Assembly: GCF_039542905.1 (NCBI RefSeq) | Contig: NZ_BAABIS010000001.1 | Span: forward strand, 7,688,001 to 7,752,000 | Length of the DNA stretch: 64,000 nucleotides | Source: Kitasatospora terrestris | Lineage (GTDB): Bacteria > Actinomycetota > Actinomycetes > Streptomycetales > Streptomycetaceae | Direction: 5' to 3' | Notes under the pieces: generated by a model | The model's database searches: none | What the model saw: only the letters and a program-made list of their open reading frames with translations | What the model was told of the DNA's origin: nothing | Shown here: piece after piece, positions 9,401 through 18,824 of the stretch | Layout of the letters: every line of letters begins with the position of its first letter | How positions within the stretch are numbered: position 1 is the stretch's first letter | Position numbers and translations under genes: made by a program

Positions 9401-9480
9401 GGGTGCCGGCGCACCTGCTCCGCGAACAGCTCGGCCAGTGACCTGCCGTACGGATCCGCCCCCGCCGCCACCGTCGTCAT
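6421..9480 (-). CDS. Stand-alone NRPS-like enzyme: adenylation, carrier and thioester-reductase domains
   Basis: A 1019-residue single-module enzyme without a condensation domain. The adenylation domain (about 15-510) has FTSGTTGRPKAV (161-172), NAYGPTE (298-304), YRSGDF (390-395) and the catalytic Lys499 in LAPNGKVDR. The carrier domain shows FFTAGGSSLLA with the phosphopantetheine Ser554. The C-terminal reductase domain (about 638-1019) has TGATGFFGAYLL and YTESK (Tyr803/Lys807). Such enzymes activate an amino acid and release it as an aldehyde by NAD(P)H reduction. By hand alignment to the GrsA pocket, the specificity residues read D-A-L-S-L-G-A-C-V-K, which I cannot match to one substrate; a hydrophobic or aromatic residue is plausible. 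A good ribosome site (GGAAGGG) precedes the ATG. It overlaps the P450 gene. Confidence 0.92.
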   Translation of the reverse strand: MTTVAAGADPYGRSLAELFAEQVRRHPRRPAVEGSELRYTYAELGALAERFARGLAAAGIGPGAVVGVLGQRGPEACAALLGVAYAGATYLPLDAELPAERLHGMLADAGAVAVVRLPGAGRLAGAALPVLRFAEVLETGAAAGDGPFELPGPQAPAYVMFTSGTTGRPKAVAVPQRGVARLSVDNGFYAPGPEDRVLHAATLSFDASVLEFWPALLNGACLVPVASEVLLSAPELHRVVEERGITALFLTTSIFHRIAQDRPEVFAGLRWVLTGGEALRADAARRVLEHGRPQHLVNAYGPTEAACVASAQLITDLPADATCVPIGAPVADTDCHVLDEHGRPVEDGDEGELCIGGGGIATGYLNNAEESARRFRTLPLGPDGAPRRVYRSGDFVVRRPDGALEYRGRRDDQVKVRGFRIEPEEVRCALTSHPAVTDAVLVAVEDGTTRSLAAYVAAPAGSRPTPAQLRAHLAERLPAFMVPATVTVLERLPLAPNGKVDRAALPRPVPAAQQAGSAADAESPAETVARVWCALLPAGRPEPEDGFFTAGGSSLLAVQLVARVQQELGISDQHNFELVTVLLGEPVLGAFTAAVERVAGAGAGPEPAAAPADRWRPDLAWEPPPVTTASPRPGWRTPHHVLLTGATGFFGAYLLRELLDRTDADVHALVRADDIDHAHRRLAEAQRRYGIDRPLPAHRVQPVLGDLALPRLGLSELEWDFQADSADVIHHCGAEVNFLYPYEKLRAANVEGTREIVRLASRRSVPLHHISTVAVVHGMGAGGVREVTETTPLSHVELLSMGYTESKWVSEELVRRAGLAGLPVAVHRPYELSGDTTSYTWNSAAALCEFFRVIAELRLAPELDLPLNLVPIDFAAGAVVHLATHRPAEGQTYHLTNPREAMLGDFVERLKAHGHPVRTIGYHAWVDALLDHLAARPDHPFAPFAPLFTTEAAGGGATVEELATTRFSPRLDRARIERDLAGSGLACPPVDARLLDRYIGYFHASGFIPAPHAEETVGV

Positions 9481-9677
9481 CGTCGAGCCCTTCCGCCGCC
9501 GTGCCTCTTCCCTCGGACGCGGGGAGCGTAGGACGGGCCGGAAGGCGCCGACGACCCCCGCCCGGACCTGCGGCGGAAGGGATCACCGCAGGTGGGAGCG
9601 GGTGCGGGCGGCCGGGGGCGGGGCCGTACTTCGGCAAGTGGCCGGCGGCACAGGCGGATCTTCCCCCGGGCCGGGGT

Positions 9678-10889
9678 TCAGAGCCGGTGGGGCTCCCCGA
9701 GGTGCTCGGCGAGGCGGGTGAGGGCCTCCTTGACCACGGCCGGGTCGAGGGAGTGGCAGAGCCGGAAGCGGCCCGGGCGGGCGGCGTGGAACACCTCGCC
9801 CGGGGTGAGCGAGATCCGGGCCCGCTCGAACAGCCGCTGCCACAGCACCCGTTCGCCGCCCCAGTCGCCGGTGGGCAGCCACGGCTCCAGGTCCGCCCAG
9901 ATCGACAGCCCCGCCCCGGCGGGTGCGTACGGGATGCCGTGGGCGTCCAGCAGCCCGGCGGCGGCGCTGTACGAGGCGGCCAGCCGGCGGCGGTTCTCGG
10001 CGAGGAAGGCGTCCGTCCAGAGCACGTCCGACAGCAGCCAGGACAGCATCGCCTGGGTGTCGGTGGCGACCGGCGCGAAGTGGGCGAAGGCCCGTACCGC
10101 GGAAGCCAGTTCGGGATCGGTGGTGTGCACCGTGGCGACCTTGAGGCCGGGCAGGCCGAAGTCCTTGGCGAAGCCCCACACCTGGTGGACGCCGGGCCGC
10201 CCGGCGAGCGAGGCGAACGCGGTGCGGCCGAACACCGTGCCGGCGTAGACCTCGTCGGCGATCACCTCCACCCGGTGCGCGGCGGCGACCGCCAGCAGCT
10301 CCTCCAGGGTCTCGGCCGGGTACACCTCGCCGGTCGGGTTGCAGGGCGAGGTGAGCGCCACCGCGCGGACGGTCGCGCCGGTGCGCCGGGCCCGCTCCAG
10401 GGCCCGGTCCACGGCCTCGGGCAGGCCCGTGCCGGTGTCGGTGCGGGCGGGCAGCAGCTCGGCGCCGGAGCGGCCGGCCAGGTCGGAGTCGAAGGGGCCG
10501 TAGTAGGGGGCCGGGACGACGATCGCGTCGCCCGGGTCGCAGAGCGCGGAGGCGACCGCGTCCAGCGCGGCCGAGGCGCCCGACACCACGACCAGCTGCT
10601 CGGCGTCCAGCGGCTGCCCGGTCAGCCGGGAGAGCAGGCCGGAGACCCGGTGGCGCAGCTCCTCGGTGCCGTGCAGCGGCGCGTAGCGGGAGTGGCGCTC
10701 GGCGAGCGGCGGGCGGCCGGCCAGGCGCTCGGCCAGCAGCTCCCAGACCAGCCGGTTCTCGGCGGTGCCGAGGTTGAGGTAGCCGTCCGGGCACAGGTCC
10801 GGGTGGTAGGAGCAGGCCTCGGCGCGGAAGTGCACCCCGGCGATGGCGGGGGCGTCTGCCAGCAGGGCCCGCGCGGTACGGGAGAGCAT
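9678..10889 (-). CDS. Fold-type I PLP aminotransferase, ACC-synthase-like
   Basis: A 403-residue class I/II aminotransferase. Landmarks are ENRLVWE near residue 45, RYAPLHGTEELR, SGASAALDAVA (cofactor phosphate loop), SPCNPTG, the Asp/Tyr pair in VIADEVYAG and the Schiff-base Lys in WGFAKDFGLPGLKV. The ENRL and RYAPLHG stretches and the overall order resemble 1-aminocyclopropane-1-carboxylate synthase-type proteins, so it may perform alpha-transamination or a gamma-elimination/cyclisation. AGGAGG lies 6 bases before the ATG. About 200 bp separate it from the A-T-R gene downstream and from the GNAT gene upstream. It probably prepares the amino acid or amine precursor for the locus; this is inference from context. 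Confidence 0.86.
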   Translation of the reverse strand: MLSRTARALLADAPAIAGVHFRAEACSYHPDLCPDGYLNLGTAENRLVWELLAERLAGRPPLAERHSRYAPLHGTEELRHRVSGLLSRLTGQPLDAEQLVVVSGASAALDAVASALCDPGDAIVVPAPYYGPFDSDLAGRSGAELLPARTDTGTGLPEAVDRALERARRTGATVRAVALTSPCNPTGEVYPAETLEELLAVAAAHRVEVIADEVYAGTVFGRTAFASLAGRPGVHQVWGFAKDFGLPGLKVATVHTTDPELASAVRAFAHFAPVATDTQAMLSWLLSDVLWTDAFLAENRRRLAASYSAAAGLLDAHGIPYAPAGAGLSIWADLEPWLPTGDWGGERVLWQRLFERARISLTPGEVFHAARPGRFRLCHSLDPAVVKEALTRLAEHLGEPHRL

Positions 10890-11041
10890 CGGCGTCCTCC
10901 TGGCTGGTCGGCAGGGCGGTCGGGGCCGGTCCGCCGCCCGCCCCGCAGCGCGACGCTAACGGGGCGGACGGGCGGGCGGCACGTGACGCGTGCGAGCCGT
11001 GCGCACAATGACGACTGAACGGACGCACTGTGCCCAGTCGA

Positions 11042-11081
11042 CGGCGGGGCCGGGGCCGACCCGGTCGGTCCGGCCCCGCCG
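11042..11081 (-). terminator. Strong terminator after the ACT-GNAT gene
   Basis: CGGCGGGGCCGG (11042-11053) and its exact complement (11070-11081) make a 12-bp perfect stem. A smaller nested CCGAC/GTCGG stem lies inside. It begins two bases past the stop codon, so the decarboxylase-GNAT transcript probably ends here, separate from the aminotransferase unit. Confidence 0.75.
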
Positions 11082-11082
11082 G

Positions 11083-12456
11083 TCAGGCGCGGCCGGGCCA
11101 GGCGGCCGGCAGCTGGTCGGCGGCCTCCGCGAGGTGCGCGGTGATCACCAGGGTGCCGTCCTCGACCTGGTAGTCGAGCGGGGCGGAGAGCCGGCGCATG
11201 GTGGAGATCAGGCCGGTGTTGGAGGAGGTGGTGACCGCGTACACGGTCTTCACCCCGGCCTCCAGGGCGGAGGCGGCCATCCGGCGCAGCAGGTCCACGC
11301 CCAGGCCCCGGCGCTGCCAGTCGTCCTCGACCAGCAGGGCGACCTCCGCGCCCTCGTCGTCCCACATCAGGTGGGCGAGCGCCACGATCCGGCCGTCGGC
11401 GGTCTCCACGGCGAGGGTCTGGCCGTGCCGCGGGTCGAGCAGGTGGTCGAGGTAGCGGTCGGCGTCCCGGACCGGGCCGTGGTAGCGCTTGCGCAGCGCG
11501 TCCGGGGAGCAGCGCCGGTGCATGGCGAGCGCCTGCGCCTTGTCCTCCGGCACCGCGCGGCGGACGGTCAGGTCGTCCTCGCCGGCCGGCTGCGGCAGCC
11601 GGGCCGCGACCTGCGGGACGCGCGGGCCGAGCAGGCTGTCCAGCTCGACCAGGGCCTGCGCCCGGGCGAACTCGGTCGGGGTGAACGGCAGGTGCGGGCG
11701 GCTCAGCTCGATCAGGTCGCCGCCGGGCACCGGCAGGCGCATCACGTGCCCGTCCACCCCGGCCGGGGTGGAGCGGCCCTTGTCCGGGTACTGCCGGATG
11801 GTCGAGCGGCCGAACAGCTGGCGCAGCGCCACCGGCAGCTCGGAGGCGTCCAGCGCGGTCCGGGTGGCGAGCGCCAGGACGTGCGCGGGCACGTCGACCA
11901 GCTCGTGGGCGTCGGCCTCGTCGGTCCAGATGTCGTGCCCGCCGGCCGCCGCGAGGGCGGAGGTCAGCTCGGCCCGGGTCAGCGAGCGCGGCGCCCGGAC
12001 CAGGAACTCGTCGACCGTGCCGGAGGGCAGCGGGTGCGTCTGCAGCGAGACGATGTTGACCCGCAGCGAGGCGAGCGCGGTGCACACCTTCGCCAGGCTG
12101 CCGGTGGAGTCCTCGACGGTGGTGCGGACCCGCCAGAGCACGCTTGGCTCGTACTCCTCCAGCGGCCCGCCGGCCTCGCCCGCCGCCTCCGCCGGGCCGG
12201 GCGGTGCGGGGGTGTCGGGCGAGGGCGGTCCGTGCGGATGGCGATGCGCCCACCAGCTGTGGAACAGCGCCGTGGCGAGCAGTGCGGCGGCCGAGACCAC
12301 CAGCAGCACCGGTCCGTCGTGGCCGTGCACCACGACGTTGGCGACCAGGTCGGCCGCGGCCACGGCGGTGAAGATGGCAGCGATCTCGACGGCGTCGCGG
12401 CGCCAGCGCTGCTTGCGGATGGCGGTTCTGGTCTTCGGGAAGGTGATTTCGTTCAT
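11083..12456 (-). CDS. Membrane-anchored ACT domain-GNAT acetyltransferase fusion
   Basis: A 457-residue three-part protein. Two hydrophobic helices lie near residues 22-42 and 45-68 (EIAAIFTAVAAADLVANVVV; VLLVVSAAALLATALF). A Pro/Gly-rich linker leads to an ACT-like domain (about 107-190; RVRTTVEDSTGSLAKVCTAL resembles amino-acid-binding ACT starts). The C-terminal GNAT domain (about 290-440) contains VEDDWQRRGLGVDLLRRM, the acetyl-CoA loop. This suggests an N-acetyltransferase allosterically controlled by an amino acid at the membrane. It starts 31 bp after the decarboxylase stop, so the two are probably co-transcribed. No strong ribosome site is visible. The acetyl acceptor is unknown. Confidence 0.8.
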   Translation of the reverse strand: MNEITFPKTRTAIRKQRWRRDAVEIAAIFTAVAAADLVANVVVHGHDGPVLLVVSAAALLATALFHSWWAHRHPHGPPSPDTPAPPGPAEAAGEAGGPLEEYEPSVLWRVRTTVEDSTGSLAKVCTALASLRVNIVSLQTHPLPSGTVDEFLVRAPRSLTRAELTSALAAAGGHDIWTDEADAHELVDVPAHVLALATRTALDASELPVALRQLFGRSTIRQYPDKGRSTPAGVDGHVMRLPVPGGDLIELSRPHLPFTPTEFARAQALVELDSLLGPRVPQVAARLPQPAGEDDLTVRRAVPEDKAQALAMHRRCSPDALRKRYHGPVRDADRYLDHLLDPRHGQTLAVETADGRIVALAHLMWDDEGAEVALLVEDDWQRRGLGVDLLRRMAASALEAGVKTVYAVTTSSNTGLISTMRRLSAPLDYQVEDGTLVITAHLAEAADQLPAAWPGRA

Positions 12457-12487
12457 GACAGCATCGTCGCGCGCTGCTGTTTCACGA

Positions 12488-13954
12488 TCACGAATCTCCC
12501 GTGACCTCGCGGTAAATGTCTGTCAGTTCGGAGCCCGCCGATCGCACTTCCGAGAGCAGGAGGTGCAGGTCGGCCTCGGTGGTGGTGGCGTTCAGCAGAC
12601 AGGCGCGGATCATTTCCCGACCCCGGTGCAACGCGCCGGTGACGAAGACCTCACCGCGCAGCTGGACGGCGACCGGAAGCTCTTTGTTGACGGTGTTCAG
12701 TCGATTTTCTTCGATTCCGGCGGGCGCGTACCGGAATGCCACGATCGAGGTCTCCACCGGGGCGATCAGCTCCAGCTCCGGGTCCGCCTCCACCAGCTCG
12801 CCGAGCCGGCGGGCCAGTGCCGTGGTGTGCGCGATGTCCGCCGCCACCCCGGCCCGGCCGCGGTGCGCGATCGACGCCCACACCTTCAGCGAGCGGAACG
12901 GCCGGGTCTGCTCGGTGCCGTACTCGGAGAACCAGCCGAGCGAGCCGGCGGCCTCGTCGCGCAGGTAGGACGGCACCAGGCTGAAGGTGCCGCGCAGCTC
13001 CTCGGCGTCGCGCACCAGCGCGCAGCCGCAGTCCACCGGCACGCCCAGCCACTTGTGCGGGTCCAGGGCCAGCGAGTCGGCCCGCTCCATGCCCGCGTAG
13101 CGGTGCGCGATCGTCTCGTCCAGCACGCCGAAGGCGCCGTACGCGCCGTCCACGTGCAGCCACAGGCCCTCGCGCTCGGCCAGGTCGGCGATCGGCTCGA
13201 ACGGGTCGACCGCGCCGGTGCCGACCGTGCCCGCCGAGGCGACCACCAGGAACGGCAGCCGGCCGGCCGCCCGGTCCTCGGCCACGGCCGCGGCCAGCGC
13301 GTCCAGGTCCAGGTGCCCCTCGGCGTCGGTGGCGACCGTGCGCAGGTTGCGGCTGCCCAGGCCGAGCAGCTCGGCCGCCTTGCGGACGCAGGAGTGGGTC
13401 TCGCCGGTGACGTAGCCGACCAGCGGCGGCATCCCCGCCAGGCCGTCCTCCCGGACGTCCCAGCCGGCCGCCCGGGCGGCGCGGTTACGGGCCGCGGCCA
13501 GGCAGACGATGGTCGCCATCGAGGTGCCCGAGGTCAGCAGGCCGCCGCCGGCCGGGTGCGGGAAGCCCACCAGCTCGGCGATCCAGCGCACCACCGCCCG
13601 CTCCAGGTGGACGTCCGCGTGGTCGCCGCCCGCCGAGCTCGGGTTCATCGCCGAGGCGGCCAGCGTCGCCAGCACGCCGGCCGGCTGCGGGGCCGAGTTC
13701 ACCCAGCCGAAGAACCGCTGGTTGCCGTTGCCCATCGGCGCGGACATGATCCGCTCGCCGACGGTCTTCAGCAGCTCCTCCAGCGGCGCGCCGTGCTCCG
13801 GCAGCTCCAGGTCGAGCAGCGCCTGCCGCTCGGCGTCGTCCATCGGCTGCCACACCGGCCGCGCGGGCAGGCCCTCCAGGTAGTCGGAGACCAGCTCGGC
13901 GGCGGTGCGCGCGGCGGTACGGAAGTCGTCGGTGCGGCGGAGGTCGTCGGTCAC
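12488..13954 (-). CDS. PLP-dependent amino-acid decarboxylase (group II, AADC/GAD type)
   Basis: About 488 residues. Group II decarboxylase features are present: RFFGWVNSAPQPAGVLA near the N-terminus, LLTSGTSMATIVCL, the His stacking on the cofactor in THSCVRKAAELLG, the HVDGAYGAF Asp, and the cofactor Lys in SLALDPHKWLGVPVDCG. The GTG at 13954 (VTDDLRR) has GGGAG 9 bases before it and was preferred over a GTG at 13990 that lacks a ribosome site. It would convert an L-amino acid, probably aromatic or acidic, into an amine and CO2. It leads the minus-strand cluster and is followed at 31 bp by the ACT-GNAT gene, suggesting decarboxylation then N-acetylation. Confidence 0.9.
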   Translation of the reverse strand: MTDDLRRTDDFRTAARTAAELVSDYLEGLPARPVWQPMDDAERQALLDLELPEHGAPLEELLKTVGERIMSAPMGNGNQRFFGWVNSAPQPAGVLATLAASAMNPSSAGGDHADVHLERAVVRWIAELVGFPHPAGGGLLTSGTSMATIVCLAAARNRAARAAGWDVREDGLAGMPPLVGYVTGETHSCVRKAAELLGLGSRNLRTVATDAEGHLDLDALAAAVAEDRAAGRLPFLVVASAGTVGTGAVDPFEPIADLAEREGLWLHVDGAYGAFGVLDETIAHRYAGMERADSLALDPHKWLGVPVDCGCALVRDAEELRGTFSLVPSYLRDEAAGSLGWFSEYGTEQTRPFRSLKVWASIAHRGRAGVAADIAHTTALARRLGELVEADPELELIAPVETSIVAFRYAPAGIEENRLNTVNKELPVAVQLRGEVFVTGALHRGREMIRACLLNATTTEADLHLLLSEVRSAGSELTDIYREVTGDS

Positions 13955-14035
13955 GGCAGCAGCTCCCAAAGGCACGGGGAACTCGGGCACGGCGCCGTCG
14001 GCGTACCGGGGATCACCGTGATCGTACGCGACCGG

Positions 14036-15142
14036 TCAGTCGAGGGTGCTGGGGAGCCCCGCGCTGTTGCGGCAGTAGCCCTGGATCTCCTTGTTGGTCA
14101 GCTGCGAGCACAGCCGCGCCGCCGCACCGGACTCGGTGTAGTTGACGGTGTAGTAGCTGACCAGGCCCGCGGTGCAGTCCTTGCGCTGGGTGGCGTCCTT
14201 GCCGGTGGCGCACTGCTGCCCCGCCCAGTCGACCCGGTCCAGGTTGTACTTCATCGTGCGCGAGCCCACGCCGTGGGCGCAGTCGGTCCTGCCGCCGCCC
14301 GCCCCCTGGCACCACTTCAGCGCCTCGGCGAACACCTCCGGGTGGTTCGCGTAGTCGTGCGAGGACAGGTAGAAGGTCGGGGCGTAGAAGTAGCAGGCGG
14401 ACTGGAACAGGCTGGGCTGCTCCGAGCACGGGTAGAACGGGTCGGCGGCGAGCTTGTCCGCGGGCAGGTTCGCCTTGGCCTTCTCGTCCTCCTCGTCCGG
14501 GGCGAAGAGCTGCATGAAGACGCCCTCGGAGCAGGTGACCTGCTGGTGCTGGGTCGGGAACTTCTTGCACAGCTCGCGGGCCTGCGGGATGTCCTGCTTG
14601 GTGACGAACATGATCCCGTGGCCGACGCCGTGGATGCACGGGCCCTTGTTGGCCGGCGCGCACAGCTTCAGGATGTCGCCCTGCGGGTCCTTGGAGTTGG
14701 CCAGCATCTCCTCGACCGCGCCGTGCAGGTAGCCCGCCGCGCAGGTCTCGTGCGGGAAGGAGATCACCTTCTGGAAGTCCTGCTTGTACCGCTGCACCGC
14801 CGCGTGGCCCAGCTCGTGGGCGATCGGGTGGCAGAAGCGGACCGTGTAGGGCTTCTCCTTGGTGGTCTTGTCCAGGTCGGCCAGGGCGACGCCCGGGTCG
14901 GCCTTCTCCATCTCCGCCATCAGCTTGTTGCGCAGCGTCGAACGGGTCCACACCGCCGGATCGGCGGTCGAGGACGGCTGCGCGGAGCCGGAGCCGGACG
15001 GCTGTGCGCCGCCCGCCGCGGGCGGCGCGGCGGAGCTCGCCGCGGGGGAGGAGGCCGGAGCCCAGTCGGTCACGGCCACCGCCCCGAGGCCCAGTGCGCC
15101 CAACAGGACAGCGGTGATGATCGCGAAGAGTCGCGGCTGCAT
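14036..15142 (-). CDS. Secreted or anchored Cys/His-rich repeat protein with HELGH motif, function unknown
   Basis: A 368-residue protein with an N-terminal hydrophobic segment (residues 5-24) that acts as signal peptide or anchor, then a Ser/Pro/Ala-rich linker to about residue 65. The exported part has 14 cysteines. FCHPIAHELGHAAV (103-116) contains HELGH, matching the HEXXH pattern of zinc peptidases. Similar Cys-Gly units recur about every 35 residues: CAAGYLHG (134), CIHGVGHG (169), CSEGVFM (204), CYFYAPTFY (250), CAHGVGSR (288), CTAGLVSYY (323) and C357. I do not recognise the family. A disulfide- or metal-stabilised helical repeat protein with possible metallopeptidase activity is a hypothesis. 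It is transcribed divergently from the 15425 gene. Confidence 0.75.
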   Translation of the reverse strand: MQPRLFAIITAVLLGALGLGAVAVTDWAPASSPAASSAAPPAAGGAQPSGSGSAQPSSTADPAVWTRSTLRNKLMAEMEKADPGVALADLDKTTKEKPYTVRFCHPIAHELGHAAVQRYKQDFQKVISFPHETCAAGYLHGAVEEMLANSKDPQGDILKLCAPANKGPCIHGVGHGIMFVTKQDIPQARELCKKFPTQHQQVTCSEGVFMQLFAPDEEDEKAKANLPADKLAADPFYPCSEQPSLFQSACYFYAPTFYLSSHDYANHPEVFAEALKWCQGAGGGRTDCAHGVGSRTMKYNLDRVDWAGQQCATGKDATQRKDCTAGLVSYYTVNYTESGAAARLCSQLTNKEIQGYCRNSAGLPSTLD

Positions 15143-15363
15143 GACGTGGATCCCCCGGTGGATCGACGGATACGGACGGTACGCGGTCCCATCCTGACGG
15201 CTACCGTCCGGAAACCCCGGATCGGTGCGGCCAAGCAGGGGAGTGTCGGACGTCGATCATCCCGACACAGTGCGCACACCCTCTCACAACGAGGGCGTCA
15301 CATCATAAGACCGGCCGCGACGGCTGCCGGTTCCGCCCCTTTCGGAGCAGTGAACCTGCCGGG

Positions 15364-15383
15364 CCTGCCCGAAATCGGGCAGG
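15364..15383. repeat. Perfect hairpin before the 15425 promoter
   Basis: CCTGCCCG (15364-15371) and CGGGCAGG (15376-15383) form an 8-bp stem with AAAT loop, followed by ATTCTT. It lies just upstream of the presumed promoter (15388-15416). It could be an operator for a repressor or a terminator for short upstream transcripts. Confidence 0.4.
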
Positions 15384-15387
15384 ATTC

Positions 15388-15416
15388 TTGGTGAACCCGC
15401 CATCGATGCATAGGCT
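15388..15416 (+). promoter_or_regulatory. Leaderless promoter of the 15425 gene and glmS
   Basis: TTGGTG (15388-15393), a 17-base spacer and TAGGCT (15411-15416) fit a sigma-70/HrdB promoter. The GTG start of the next gene is only 8 bases after the -10 box, so the message is expected to begin at or next to the start codon. Confidence 0.55.
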
Positions 15417-15424
15417 GCTCACTC

Positions 15425-15700
15425 GTGCCCGCCTCACCCCACCCTCACGAAGACCTGCTCGCCCACCTCACCCGCACCACGCCGCTGGCGCCGGGAGAGG
15501 CCGCGCGGGTGGTCGCGGAGGTGCTCGCCTACTTCTCCGAATCCACCGAGGAGTACGTGCGCCGCCGTCACGGGGAGCTGCAGGCACGGGGCCTGACCAA
15601 CGAGAAGATCTTCGCCCGGCTCGGCGCCGAACTCGCCGCCCGGCGGGTCGCCGCACCCGAGCTGTCCACCCGTCAGCTGCGCCGGATCGTCTACGGCTGA
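15425..15700 (+). CDS. Small conserved-looking hypothetical protein upstream of glmS
   Basis: A 91-residue protein starting at GTG. It is rich in Arg, Ala and Leu and predicted mainly helical, with the central stretch AARVVAEVLAYFSESTEEYVRRRHGELQARGLTNEKIF and a basic end (STRQLRRIVYG). No cysteines, membrane helix or known motif are seen. No ribosome site is present, but a promoter ends 8 bases before the GTG, so translation is probably leaderless. It lies 56 bp before glmS on the same strand and may be in the same transcript. Codon use is normal high-GC3 for the window, supporting that it is real. Function unknown. Confidence 0.7.
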   Translation: MPASPHPHEDLLAHLTRTTPLAPGEAARVVAEVLAYFSESTEEYVRRRHGELQARGLTNEKIFARLGAELAARRVAAPELSTRQLRRIVYG

Positions 15701-15756
15701 GGCGGCAGGCCCGTCCCACGTACGAGAACAGCAGGGCAACCACCAGGGAGTCGACC

Positions 15757-17586
<1,830 letters not shown>

Positions 17587-17601
17587 GCCCCTCCTCCCGG
17601 T

Positions 17602-18702
17602 CTAGGGGACGAGGGCGAGCTCCAGGTACGCCGCGAGCAGGGCGAGGTGCACCCCGCCCTGCAGCGGCGTCGCCCGTTTCGGGATCACCGTCAGCGTGCC
17701 GACCGCGACGGTGAGGGCGAGCAGGACCATGTGGTTGGCGCCCAGGCCGAGGAGCAGCGGGCCCTCCAGCCAGACCGAGGCGAGGGCCACCGCCGGGATG
17801 GTCAGGCCGATCGAGGCCAGGGCCGAGCCGAGGGCCAGGTTGAGGCTGGTCTGCACCTCGTTGCGGACCGCCGCCCGGACGGCGGCGATCGTCTCCGGCA
17901 GCAGCACCAGCAGCGCGATCACCACGCCGACCACCGAGGCCGGCAGCCCGGCCGCCGCCACGCCGTCCTCGATGGTCGGCGAGATGCCCTTCGCCAGGCC
18001 GACCACGGAGATCAGCGCGAGCGCGAGCAGGACGAGGCTGGTCGCCGTCTCGCGGTTGCTCGGCGGGTCGGCGTGGTCCGCGGTGTCCAGCACGTCGCCG
18101 GCGGCCGTGACCGGGAGGAAGTCCTCGCGGTGGCGCACCGTCAGCGTCGCCACGAACAGGCCGTACAGGACGATGGACGCCGCCGCGGCGAAGACCAGCT
18201 GCGCCGGGGAGAACTCCGGCCCGGGCTTGGACGTGGTGAACGTCGGCAGCACCATGCTGAGGGTCGCGAGCGTGGCGATCGTCGCGAACGCGGCGCCCGT
18301 CCCCTCGGCGTTGAACACCGCCACCCGGTACTTGAGCGCGCCCACCAGGATCGACAGGCCCAGGATGCCGTTGCAGGTGATCATCACCGCGGCGAACACC
18401 GTGTCCCGGGCCAGGCCCGCGCTCTTGTCGCCGCCGTCCGCCATCAGCGTCACGATCAGCGCCACCTCGATGATCGTCACCGCCACCGCCAGGACCAGCG
18501 AACCGTACGGCTCGCCCACCCGGTGCGCGACCACCTCCGCGTGGTGCACCGCGGCGAGGACCGCGGCCGCCAGGAAGACCGCCACCAGGGCCACCAGCGG
18601 CCCCGGCAGGTCCCGCTTCCACGTCGCGAGGAGCAGCGCGAACGCCGCCACCGGAGCGGCCGTCGTCCACTGGAGCAGGAGCGGTCGGTTCGTCGAGGCC
18701 AT
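17602..18702 (-). CDS. Calcium/proton antiporter, CaCA superfamily (ChaA/CAX type)
   Basis: A 366-residue integral membrane protein with about 10-11 hydrophobic helices. Two inverted repeats carry the acidic helices of the CaCA family: GEPYGSLVLAVAVTIIEVALI in the first half and LLPETIAAVRAAVRNEVQ with LNLALGSALASIGLTIPAV in the second. A hydrophilic loop (about 205-225; RHREDFLPVTAAGDVLDTAD) separates the halves, as in CAX/ChaA proteins. It probably exports Ca2+, and possibly Na+ or K+, in exchange for protons at the plasma membrane. The start MASTNRPLLLQW at 18702 was chosen because residues upstream of it in the frame are low-complexity Pro/Arg. It is convergent with glmS. Confidence 0.88.
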   Translation of the reverse strand: MASTNRPLLLQWTTAAPVAAFALLLATWKRDLPGPLVALVAVFLAAAVLAAVHHAEVVAHRVGEPYGSLVLAVAVTIIEVALIVTLMADGGDKSAGLARDTVFAAVMITCNGILGLSILVGALKYRVAVFNAEGTGAAFATIATLATLSMVLPTFTTSKPGPEFSPAQLVFAAAASIVLYGLFVATLTVRHREDFLPVTAAGDVLDTADHADPPSNRETATSLVLLALALISVVGLAKGISPTIEDGVAAAGLPASVVGVVIALLVLLPETIAAVRAAVRNEVQTSLNLALGSALASIGLTIPAVALASVWLEGPLLLGLGANHMVLLALTVAVGTLTVIPKRATPLQGGVHLALLAAYLELALVP

Positions 18703-18824
18703 AGCGCCGAGCTTCGCAGATCGCTCCTGCGATGATCGGAATTGACACTCGGTCGGTGCGCGGCGACGGCCCGTCACGGACGTAACGTTCTGCGGGGAGC
18801 GGGCGGAAGGCGACGGAGGTCGGG

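Noticed and set aside
6256..9441. A 1061-codon forward frame opposite the A-T-R gene
   Set aside because: It is antisense to a well-supported NRPS-like gene and consists of Gly/Arg/Val repeats.
11489..15394. A 1301-codon forward frame opposite GNAT, decarboxylase and the Cys-repeat gene
   Set aside because: It has no domain and low-complexity Arg/Gly/Ala composition, while the opposite strand encodes clear enzymes.
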